A DNA stretch of 34,858 bases from an uncultured archaeon (GTDB lineage: Archaea > Nanobdellota > Nanobdellia > Pacearchaeales > GW2011-AR1). The stretch lies in contig CAIKMX010000066.1 of NCBI GenBank assembly GCA_903828655.1, positions 1 to 34,858 on the forward strand, given 5' to 3'. The position numbers and the translations under genes were made by a program. Shown here one piece after another: positions 1 to 6,334 of this stretch (its first letter is position 1; each line of letters opens with the position of its first letter). The notes beneath the pieces were generated by a model that was not told the DNA's origin, searched no databases, and saw only the letters and a program-made list of their open reading frames with translations.

Positions 1-1029
1 ACCTATTTTCTCCTTTCACTTGCGATTGTAGCGATAGTTCATGAGTTTTCACACGGGATATACATGAGATTGTTTAAGATGAAGATAAAAGCTACAGGAT
101 TTGTTTTCTTAGGACCCATACTCGGAGCGTTTGTTGAAGAAGACAAAAAACAGCTTGAAAAGAAAAAGAACTTTGAACAGATGTCTGTTCTAGCTGCGGG
201 AACGTTCGCAAATACAGTTTTTGCCGCATTATTCTTTGGAATGATGGTATTATTCTTTAGTTTATCTTTTTCTCCTGCAGGATATCAGTATACGGGTTAT
301 GCACAAACAATAATTCCTATTGGGGCGATTAGTGGAATGACAAATGTTTCTAATAACTTAACCCAGTTATCTGTAGGAAATCAAACCTTCCTGATGGATG
401 AAAAGTTAAGAATTCAATTAAATCCTAATAATACTGCGGAATATTATATTGTTTATAATGACGCTCCAGCTATTCGTTCGGGATTAAATGGTATAATTAC
501 TCAAATTGATGATACAAAAATTTATGATCAAGATGCTCTTGCTAAATTTTTGTTGGGAAAAAATCCTGGAGATGCGATTAAAATAAAAACTTTAATCATA
601 AATTCAAGTACAAGTGAAAAAACTTTTAATGAGTTTAGTTTGACTTTGGGAAAGAATCCTCTGAATAATTCTAAAGCATATGTTGGAATTGGATCACAAT
701 CAAGCGCGCCAAATGGGATTATCGGAAAATTTATTTCATTCCTTACAAGTTATAAGAAAAGTTCAACATATTATGAAACAAAATGGGATGGAGAATTTGT
801 AATTTTTATTTATAATTTGTTCTGGTGGGTATGTGTAATTAATATTCTTGTTGCATTATTCAACATGCTTCCTCTTGGAATTCTCGACGGTGGAAGGTTC
901 TTTTACCTAACAATATTATCAATAACAAAATCAAAGAAGTTTTCAAAGTTATTATTTGATGTTGTGACCTATTTGCTGCTTGCATCGTTCGCTTTGATGA
1001 TGTTGTTGTGGTTTGTAAGAATTTTTTAA
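1..1029 (+). CDS. Site-2 protease family intramembrane zinc metalloprotease (M50), 5' partial
   Basis: An intramembrane zinc protease that would cut membrane-bound substrates within the bilayer. The reading frame is open from base 1, and the HEFSH zinc motif (HExxH) is encoded at 40-54, upstream of the first in-frame ATG at 64. The gene therefore starts before the window and the ATG at 64 is not its start. A PDZ-like region (with phrases such as SGLNGIITQIDD and NPGDAIKIK) is encoded around 470-640. The second metal-binding motif, NMLPLGILDGG, is encoded at about 861-893 and followed by a last membrane segment near the C terminus. This order, HExxH then PDZ then LDGG, is the normal site-2 protease layout. 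The substrate cannot be told from the sequence. Confidence 0.9.
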   Translation, partial: TYFLLSLAIVAIVHEFSHGIYMRLFKMKIKATGFVFLGPILGAFVEEDKKQLEKKKNFEQMSVLAAGTFANTVFAALFFGMMVLFFSLSFSPAGYQYTGYAQTIIPIGAISGMTNVSNNLTQLSVGNQTFLMDEKLRIQLNPNNTAEYYIVYNDAPAIRSGLNGIITQIDDTKIYDQDALAKFLLGKNPGDAIKIKTLIINSSTSEKTFNEFSLTLGKNPLNNSKAYVGIGSQSSAPNGIIGKFISFLTSYKKSSTYYETKWDGEFVIFIYNLFWWVCVINILVALFNMLPLGILDGGRFFYLTILSITKSKKFSKLLFDVVTYLLLASFALMMLLWFVRIF

Positions 1030-1038
1030 AATTGTAAA

Positions 1039-1084
1039 AGTATTTAAAGCAATTATGCGTATGTATTTTAATTAAAAAGAGGTG
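1039..1084 (+). promoter_or_regulatory. TATA box and Shine-Dalgarno of the lysine-rich small protein
   Basis: TATTTAAAG at about 1040-1048 fits an archaeal TATA box. AGAGGTG at 1078-1084 is a Shine-Dalgarno-like stretch about 7 nt before the ATG at 1092, one of few clear ones in the window. Confidence 0.5.
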
Positions 1085-1091
1085 TCCATTC

Positions 1092-1193
1092 ATGGCAAAA
1101 AAGAAAACAAAGAAAAAAGCTACTAAGAGAACAGCAGCTAAGAAAAGAAAACCTGCAAAAAAGAAAGCAGCTAAGAAGAAAAAGAAGAGATAA
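1092..1193 (+). CDS. 33-residue lysine/alanine-rich basic protein (histone H1-tail-like)
   Basis: A tiny open frame starting MAKKKTKKKATKR and made almost wholly of Lys, Ala, Arg and Thr in AAKKK-type repeats, with one proline and no acidic residues. Such composition is known from histone H1 C-terminal tails and small bacterial H1-like proteins that bind nucleic acid non-specifically. A role in DNA or RNA compaction is inferred. Its own TATA box (about 1040) and a good Shine-Dalgarno support real expression. It stands alone between the protease and Taw1 genes. Confidence 0.7.
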   Translation: MAKKKTKKKATKRTAAKKRKPAKKKAAKKKKKR

Positions 1194-1230
1194 GAACATT
1201 TAAAAGTTTTTTATTTTTTTATTAATTAAT

Positions 1231-2262
1231 ATGAAGAAAAAAGTTTACGGGGTTATGGGGGTTTTGGAGGGCATGAAATATTCTCCCGTCGGAAATCACA
1301 GTGCCGTCCAAGTGTGTCGCTGGTGTCGTAATTCTTTAAATGGTCGCGGTGTTTGTTGGAAAGAAAAGTTTTATGGTATTGAATCACATAGATGCTGTGA
1401 GTTCTCTTGTGCCGTGATGTGGTGTGAGAACAAATGTCTTCATTGTTGGCGACCGATTGAAATGAATTTGGGTTCTTGTTTGAATGAAAAAGAAGTTGAT
1501 GATCCAAAAGAAATTTTAGAAAAAATTATTGAAGCAAGAAAAAAATTGCTTATGGGGTTCAAAGGGAATAAGAATGTTGACCCTAAGAAATTTGCTGAAT
1601 CACTTGAGCCGACATTATTTACAATGTCTTTATCAGGAGAGCCGACGATATATCCAAAGCTTTCAGGATTGATAAAAGAAATAAGAAAAAGAAAGGCAGT
1701 GAGTTTTTTAGTAACTAACGGGCAGAATCCTGATGCAATTGCAAAATTGGATAAAGAAAATGCTTTACCAACACAATTAACTGTGTCAATGAATGCTCCT
1801 AATGAAAAATTGTTTACTGCATGGCATCGCTCAACAAATAAAGATGCTTGGGAAAAATTTAATCGGACTTTAGACTTAATGAAGAAGTTAAAAGGAAAAG
1901 TAAGAAGAGCATTGAGAATGACGTTAGTTAAGAAGGGTGAAACAAAGAACAAAAATAAAGAGTTTAATGATATTTCAAACATGGAAGATGAAAATGTTGA
2001 AGAATATGCAAAGTTAATCAAAAAAGCTCAACCAGATTTTATTCATGTTAAGGGATTTATGAGCGTAGGCTATGCAAGAGATCGAATGGGCTATGATAAG
2101 ATGCCCTGGCATAAGGAAGTAAAGGAGTTTGCAGAAAAACTTGTTAATACAAAAATGTTAAGTGAAGATGGATATAAAGTTCTTGATGAAGAAGAAAGAA
2201 GTTGCGTTGTTGTTCTAGGAAAGAATAAAAAAGATATGAAGATTAACTGGAAGAAGATTTGA
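1231..2262 (+). CDS. taw1: tRNA 4-demethylwyosine synthase (Taw1/TYW1), radical SAM
   Basis: Forms 4-demethylwyosine from N1-methylguanosine-37 of tRNA-Phe and pyruvate, the ring-closing step of wyosine synthesis. The radical-SAM CxxxCxxC motif lies at residues 65-72 (WCENKCLHCW). Cysteines at 29, 42 and 55 are spaced 13 and 13 apart and sit 10 before the first radical-SAM cysteine, which is the spacing of the second Fe-S cluster in archaeal Taw1. The length, 343 aa, is normal. A TATA-like TTTAAAAG lies about 30 bp upstream of the ATG, so the mRNA is probably leaderless. No other wyosine gene is in the window. Confidence 0.95.
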   Translation: MKKKVYGVMGVLEGMKYSPVGNHSAVQVCRWCRNSLNGRGVCWKEKFYGIESHRCCEFSCAVMWCENKCLHCWRPIEMNLGSCLNEKEVDDPKEILEKIIEARKKLLMGFKGNKNVDPKKFAESLEPTLFTMSLSGEPTIYPKLSGLIKEIRKRKAVSFLVTNGQNPDAIAKLDKENALPTQLTVSMNAPNEKLFTAWHRSTNKDAWEKFNRTLDLMKKLKGKVRRALRMTLVKKGETKNKNKEFNDISNMEDENVEEYAKLIKKAQPDFIHVKGFMSVGYARDRMGYDKMPWHKEVKEFAEKLVNTKMLSEDGYKVLDEEERSCVVVLGKNKKDMKINWKKI

Positions 2263-2275
2263 CTAGAGTTTAGAG

Positions 2276-2635
2276 TTACAAGATCACAACACCTTCTTTT
2301 GTCAGTGCTGCGAATCTAATGCCCACCGGAATTGAAAGTAATGCTGATTGCAGTGCCATGTGTTCTTTTCCACTGCCAGATGCAATAGATATTGCGACTT
2401 CAATTCCTGTAATTCTGCCTTTCAATTTAGTAACTAATTCTTTCTTTAGCTGCAGAAGAGGTTTATCTTGGTCGAATTCAATGAAATCAAATGGAACTTG
2501 AGAGTCTTGAAGCTGAAAGTCTTTTGCATAATTAGGGCCAAGGATGTAAACTTTCTCCCATTCTCCTTTCTTAATTAAACCCGAGACCTGCCCCCAGGTT
2601 CCTTTTCCTGAAGATAATAATGCTACAAGTTCCAT
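2276..2635 (-). CDS. Small Rossmann-like (CARF-like?) protein of unknown function
   Basis: A 119-aa protein starting MELVALLSSGKGTWGQVSGL. An in-frame ATG at 2683 exists, but TTATAAATT at about 2653-2661 on this strand places a leaderless start at 2638 or 2635. The sequence alternates beta strands and helices: an N-terminal strand with a small-residue loop (LLSSGKGTW), a middle strand KVYILG, and a late strand followed by SIASGSGKEHM and then VGIRFAAL. That late motif resembles the GGTK-M loop of CARF/DUF1887-type nucleotide-sensing domains. No effector domain is attached. The CARF reading is inference; it could equally be another Rossmann-like family. Confidence 0.6.
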   Translation of the reverse strand: MELVALLSSGKGTWGQVSGLIKKGEWEKVYILGPNYAKDFQLQDSQVPFDFIEFDQDKPLLQLKKELVTKLKGRITGIEVAISIASGSGKEHMALQSALLSIPVGIRFAALTKEGVVIL

Positions 2636-2689
2636 CATACGCAAAAACTTGTTTAATTTATAAGGATATATGTGATTTATCACAACTAT

Positions 2690-2757
2690 TGAGAAGGAAG
2701 GTGAAGCCAGTCATGTGACCGAAGTCTTGCATTCTAAAAACCTTGGTTTCCTGGGCA
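2690..2757 (+). repeat. Dispersed intergenic repeat, copy 1 (inverted relative to 15025-15068)
   Basis: Two 20-bp blocks, 2690-2709 and 2738-2757, match 15049-15068 and 15025-15044 on the opposite strand exactly. Here the blocks are 28 bp apart; in the other copy they are 4 bp apart. The copy lies between two divergent promoters. Confidence 0.75.
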
Positions 2758-2820
2758 AAGGATTTATGTGATTTTTGGAATATTCGAATAGTTTAAATAA
2801 AACTTATTTGAGAATGGTAG

Positions 2821-3105
2821 ATGGAAAGCTGTGAAGAAAAAATGTTTAACTATATGAATACGGGACTGCCTTATGTGGCAGCAGCTTCTTTATTATGGGG
2901 CTCTATACCTGGAGAAGAGTATCATGAATTGTTCAACGGACTTGGTGCATGTGCCCTTCTAGGAAGTGTTCTTCTGCAAGGAATAGATAGTTTGGCTAAT
3001 TATCTCGACCGAAGAAGTGCCAGAAAGGACAATTTAAACACCTCGGACCAACCAAGACAAGCGGTTCAAAAGCTCGAAAAAGCCGCAAGTGAGCATAAGC
3101 TTTAA
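2821..3105 (+). CDS. Small membrane protein of unknown function
   Basis: A 94-aa protein not recognised. Residues about 16-33 and 41-57 are hydrophobic (such as LPYVAAASLLW and GACALLGSVLLQGI) and likely span the membrane, leaving a charged C-terminal tail. GTTTAAATAA at about 2791-2800 is a TATA box about 25 bp before the ATG, consistent with a leaderless start. Its stop codon overlaps the TATA box of the uL1 operon, so the two units abut. Confidence 0.6.
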   Translation: MESCEEKMFNYMNTGLPYVAAASLLWGSIPGEEYHELFNGLGACALLGSVLLQGIDSLANYLDRRSARKDNLNTSDQPRQAVQKLEKAASEHKL

Positions 3106-3110
3106 ATACC
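3095..3110 (+). promoter_or_regulatory. Promoter of the uL1-uL10-P1 operon
   Basis: GCTTTAAATACCC holds a strong archaeal TATA box. With its flanks (GCATAAG before, CAAAAAA after) it is nearly identical to the S10-operon promoter at 24754-24777. Transcription would start near 3128, leaving a leader of about 100 nt. Confidence 0.75.
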
Positions 3111-3127
3111 CAAAAAAGCTCAGAAAA

Positions 3128-3232
3128 ACACCAATGACTACCTAGTCTTGAGTTAACCTAAAAATTAACTTTGGAGCTTCAAAAGAAGCGTAGTAGGACT
3201 AAACTTATTTTAGTCAAATTCAAAACAAAAAC
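3128..3232 (+). promoter_or_regulatory. Structured leader of the uL1 operon
   Basis: Four small hairpins can be drawn in order: GACTA/TAGTC (3136-3147), AGTTAA/TTAACT (3151-3170), GCTTC-AAAA-GAAGC (3176-3189) and GACTAAA/TTTAGTC (3197-3215). An A-rich tail then leads to ATG. uL1 is known to repress its own mRNA in bacteria and methanogens, so this leader is a possible target. The segment TTTGGAGCTTCAAAAGAAGC resembles the second half of the repeated leader element in the S10 operon. Confidence 0.5.
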
Positions 3233-3859
3233 ATGGCAGACGTAATGAAAATTGATGAAGCCCTAAAACAGCTTCGAAGTGGAGAGAAAAGAAAGTTTAT
3301 TCAGTCGGTAGACTTAATTTTAAATCTGCAAAATTTTGATGTTAGAAAAGAATCCTTGAACACATTTATACAGATTCCACATCCAGCTCCAAAGAAAATA
3401 TGCGCATTCTTAACGAAGAGATCTCATCTTGTCGATTCTATAACTAAAGATGATTTTGTTAAATATAAGGAGACAAAGGACATAAAGAAGCTTGCAAAGA
3501 AGTATGATTTCTTTATTGCTGTAGCTCCAATGATGGGACAGATTGCTACTGTTTTTGGTAGAGTTTTAGGTCCTATGAACAAAATGCCTTCACCTCAGGC
3601 GGGAATTATTCCTGTTGACACAGATGATAATATTCACAAGATGCTAGAAAAGATGAAGAAATCTGTAAGAATAAGGACAAGAGAGATGAGCCTGAAGATT
3701 GCTGTTGGAAAGGAAGATTTGTCTGATGCACAGATAAAAGAAAATATTGAATCTGCAATTTCAAGCCTTGAAAGAGCATTTTCCAAGGGAAAGGACAACA
3801 TAAAGAATGTATATGTAAAGTTTACAATGACTAAACCTATCAAAATCCTGGAGAAATAA
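3233..3859 (+). CDS. rpl1: Large ribosomal subunit protein uL1
   Basis: A 208-aa uL1, the L1-stalk protein that binds 23S rRNA and helps release E-site tRNA. The recognisable core includes FGRVLGPMNKMPSPQAGIIP around residues 101-126 and a C-terminal VYVKFTMTKPIKI strand. Length is normal for archaea. It opens an operon with uL10, an unknown protein and P1; uL11, which often precedes uL1, is not here. The start ATG follows AAAACAAAAAC with no Shine-Dalgarno. Autogenous control through its leader is plausible but not shown. Confidence 0.97.
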   Translation: MADVMKIDEALKQLRSGEKRKFIQSVDLILNLQNFDVRKESLNTFIQIPHPAPKKICAFLTKRSHLVDSITKDDFVKYKETKDIKKLAKKYDFFIAVAPMMGQIATVFGRVLGPMNKMPSPQAGIIPVDTDDNIHKMLEKMKKSVRIRTREMSLKIAVGKEDLSDAQIKENIESAISSLERAFSKGKDNIKNVYVKFTMTKPIKILEK

Positions 3860-3864
3860 TTAAC

Positions 3865-4689
3865 ATGGAAGCTGAAAAACACCCACAAAATACCGATGAA
3901 AAAAAGAAAAAGGATTTCAAGGTTCACGTTTCTGAAAGCAAGAAAAAGATTGTAAAAGATTTATCTAACTTGATGAAGAAGAAATCTATCGTTGTTGTTT
4001 CTATAAAGAATCTGCCAAGCGCACAGTTTCAAGAAATAAAAAAGAAGATAAGACATATGGCAACAATACAGGTTGCTAAGAAGAACTTAATTGATTTCGC
4101 TTTAGATCATTCTGGAGTAAAAGAATTACACGCTTTAATTCCATATGTTCAGGATAGTACTGCTTTACTTTTTTCAGACGATGATGCATTTGAAATAGCG
4201 GCATTTTTAAGTGAGAATAAAACTCCTGCAAAGGCGAAAGAAGGACAAATTCCTACAGAGGATATTGTTGTTAAAGCTGGCGGAACAGATTTAATGCCTG
4301 GTCCAGATATTACTGCTTTAAGCTCTGTTGGATTAAGACCGCAGGTTAAGGAAGGAAAAATACACATTATGATGGATTCTGTTTTCTGTAAGAAGAATGA
4401 AGTGATAACTTCTGCGAAGGCATCTATTTTGGCTAAGCTGGGAATTTCTCCATTTAAGATTGGATTAGAGCCAGTTGCTGCTTATATGAGTGGAAAAGTT
4501 TATGCGGATATAAAGATTGACAAGGTAGCAATGGTAAAGAGCTTAGAAAATGATTATGCGAGAAGCTTGGCATTCGCTGTTTCAATAAATTACCCTGTAA
4601 AGGAAACTTTACCTTTCATAATCGGAAAGGCAGGAATACAAGGAAAGGCTATTGATGCTTTAATTAAAACTGAGAGGGCTGCACAATGA
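3865..4689 (+). CDS. rpl10: Large ribosomal subunit protein uL10 (P0), short C terminus
   Basis: The base of the ribosomal stalk: it binds 23S rRNA with uL11 and carries P1 dimers on a C-terminal helical spine. The N-terminal rRNA-binding part and the archaeal insertion (PEDITAL-type region, here GPDITALSSVGLRP) are present. At 274 aa it is shorter than the 330-340 aa usual for euryarchaeal P0. It ends soon after the first spine helix (SLAFAVSINYPVKETLPF) and lacks the later helices and the acidic GLxxLF tail. It should therefore bind fewer P1 dimers. It begins 5 nt after uL1, and its TGA overlaps the next ATG. Confidence 0.95.
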   Translation: MEAEKHPQNTDEKKKKDFKVHVSESKKKIVKDLSNLMKKKSIVVVSIKNLPSAQFQEIKKKIRHMATIQVAKKNLIDFALDHSGVKELHALIPYVQDSTALLFSDDDAFEIAAFLSENKTPAKAKEGQIPTEDIVVKAGGTDLMPGPDITALSSVGLRPQVKEGKIHIMMDSVFCKKNEVITSAKASILAKLGISPFKIGLEPVAAYMSGKVYADIKIDKVAMVKSLENDYARSLAFAVSINYPVKETLPFIIGKAGIQGKAIDALIKTERAAQ

Positions 4690-5018
4690 GTTCAACAATA
4701 GAGTTATTAGAAGTAGATGAAAATCTTTATGATGAATATCTTAGATTGGTTGATGAAGGGGATAAACAATCTGCTGAGGGAAATTATCCTGTTGCGATTA
4801 CTGCATATCGGTTTGCTATGGATTTAAATAGAGAACTGCAAAAAAGGATATCGCGCCAAACAAATGAATTAGTAACACATGAAAGAGCTAGAGACGATGA
4901 TCTAGTGGGGGCGATAAACTTAATTGGAATACTTCAAGAAGGAAGAGCAGACCTTATTAGTATCATTGGAGGATTAACAGAGAATGAAAAATCAACTAAA
5001 CAATCCGTTTCAAACTAA
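4686..5018 (+). CDS. Unknown 110-aa helical (TPR-like) protein inside the stalk operon
   Basis: Not recognised. It starts in the ATGA overlap with uL10, so translation is probably coupled, and it ends 16 nt before P1. The sequence is helical; residues about 26-52 (EGDKQSAEGNYPVAITAYRF) read like one tetratricopeptide repeat. The C terminus is polar. Standard archaeal operons run uL10 directly into P1, so this gene is an insertion. A link to the stalk or to translation factors is inferred only from position. Confidence 0.75.
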   Translation: MSSTIELLEVDENLYDEYLRLVDEGDKQSAEGNYPVAITAYRFAMDLNRELQKRISRQTNELVTHERARDDDLVGAINLIGILQEGRADLISIIGGLTENEKSTKQSVSN

Positions 5019-5034
5019 ATAAACTAAAAACAAC

Positions 5035-5319
5035 ATGGAATACACATACGCTGCACTTTTGTTGCACAAACTAGGGCAAGAAGTAAGTGAGCATAACTTG
5101 CATAAAGTTATCTCCTCTACTGGCGCTCCAGTTGATGAAGCAAAGGTGAAAGTGCTTGTAGCTAGCTTGAAGGGCATCAATATTGATGAACAACTTGCTA
5201 ATGCTTCTATCGCAGCTGCACCAGCAGCAGGCGCCGGAGCAAGCGAAGCACCTAAGGAAGAGAAGAAAGAAGAGCCTAGAGCTGAAGCAGCTGAAGGCCT
5301 GGCTTCATTATTCGGTTAA
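5035..5319 (+). CDS. rpl12: Ribosomal stalk protein P1 (archaeal L12)
   Basis: The flexible stalk protein that recruits translation GTPases. It has the archaeal form: N-terminal dimerisation helices beginning MEYTYAALLLHKLG, an alanine/glycine-rich hinge (residues about 60-70), an acidic-lysine stretch, and the factor-binding tail ending LASLFG. At 94 aa it is near the usual 100-105. It is the last gene of its operon; a run of hairpins follows its stop. The ATG follows AAAAACAAC, the same A-rich context as its neighbours. Confidence 0.96.
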   Translation: MEYTYAALLLHKLGQEVSEHNLHKVISSTGAPVDEAKVKVLVASLKGINIDEQLANASIAAAPAAGAGASEAPKEEKKEEPRAEAAEGLASLFG

Positions 5320-5327
5320 TCTCTCAC

Positions 5328-5491
5328 GATCTATTAATTTAGATCTGATTAACATGGAATGAAGTCAGCTTTAGTTTCACTAAGCCAACTTCATTCTACT
5401 GAAGATGATGCCAGTTTAGCTGGCAATGTAATCATCTTCAGCTTATCACAATCTTGTGATGAATAATGGGGCTTGTTTTAGTTTAAACAAG
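5328..5491 (+). ncRNA. Run of consecutive hairpins after P1: structured RNA or 3' end
   Basis: Five hairpins occur in a row: GATCT/AGATC (5328-5345); GAATGAAGT/ACTTCATTC (5357-5396); an 11-bp stem CTGAAGATGAT/ATCATCTTCAG (5399-5441) enclosing GCCAG/CTGGC; ATCACA/TGTGAT (5445-5460); and CTTGTTT/AAACAAG (5472-5491). This is far more structure than other gaps of this AT-rich window show. It could be the operon's 3' end, a processed small RNA, or a leader for the gene at 5518. No known RNA family is recognised. Confidence 0.5.
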
Positions 5492-5517
5492 AAAAAGAAG
5501 AGTTCTGATATTTTAAT

Positions 5518-6318
5518 ATGGTAATGGAAGGAATCACCAGCGCACCAACAATAATAGAAAGTAAACGAGGTCAGTATGTGGTTATTGGTTCTATTGACCA
5601 TGGAATGCAGATTCCTCCTGTGGCCGTTCCAAAATTAGTCTCTTCCTTGAAGAGTATTCAAGCACTTATGATGGAGGCTCCAGAGTCCCTTCATTCTCAG
5701 ATGCATCCAATGTCCACGGAGATATTAACAAAAGTTTCTGCTGGACAAGTGCCAATTCACTATCTTTCTGGGAATGATGGAAACGAAGATATAGGGGGAA
5801 TTGTATTAAAATATGCTCCGCAAAATCTCGCAGAAATCTTTGTTCCTTGTGTTTATGTAAGAAACACTTGCCAGATGGGCAATTCACCTACATTTGATAG
5901 CGTCTTGGCATTTATACAACTTTATAGGGGGAGATTCAGATTCCTTGATGCCAAAAAGGCGATGACAGGGTATGGAAAGGTATTGAAACATTGGAGAGAT
6001 AATAAACTAGACCCCGTAGATCTCGATTTATTCAGCTATGATTTTGAAAAGTTTGTAGGAGACGTCAGAGAGTACGAGCTATGGCGTCCCGAACTCAGAC
6101 ATTTTCGCGCGAGATACTCTGGAAAAATTGCTATTTGTGTTGGAGACTATCATTCTCCTTTTGTTAGGGATGCACTTGAAGGCCAGAGTATTCCCGTTCC
6201 AAATTGGAATACTCACTTGGACCATTTAAGAGAGGATCACCTAACACCCCAAGATCCGAAGGTTCTAAGAAGGATTTATGGTGAATTGGAAAAGGCATTG
6301 AAGGAACAATCTTTCTAG
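5518..6318 (+). CDS. Possible TraB/EreA/ChaN-superfamily protein
   Basis: A 266-aa soluble protein with no assured family. GSIDHG at residues 24-29 resembles the GxxxHG motif of erythromycin esterases, EAP at 53-55 resembles the conserved acidic motif that follows, and GDYH at 209-212 resembles the C-terminal GxxH. This order is known for the TIKI/TraB/EreA/ChaN superfamily, whose members are mostly putative metal-dependent hydrolases. The assignment rests on motifs only. It follows the hairpin run by 26 nt and converges on the gene at 6335. Confidence 0.5.
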   Translation: MVMEGITSAPTIIESKRGQYVVIGSIDHGMQIPPVAVPKLVSSLKSIQALMMEAPESLHSQMHPMSTEILTKVSAGQVPIHYLSGNDGNEDIGGIVLKYAPQNLAEIFVPCVYVRNTCQMGNSPTFDSVLAFIQLYRGRFRFLDAKKAMTGYGKVLKHWRDNKLDPVDLDLFSYDFEKFVGDVREYELWRPELRHFRARYSGKIAICVGDYHSPFVRDALEGQSIPVPNWNTHLDHLREDHLTPQDPKVLRRIYGELEKALKEQSF

Positions 6319-6334
6319 GTAAATTGCAGATTAT

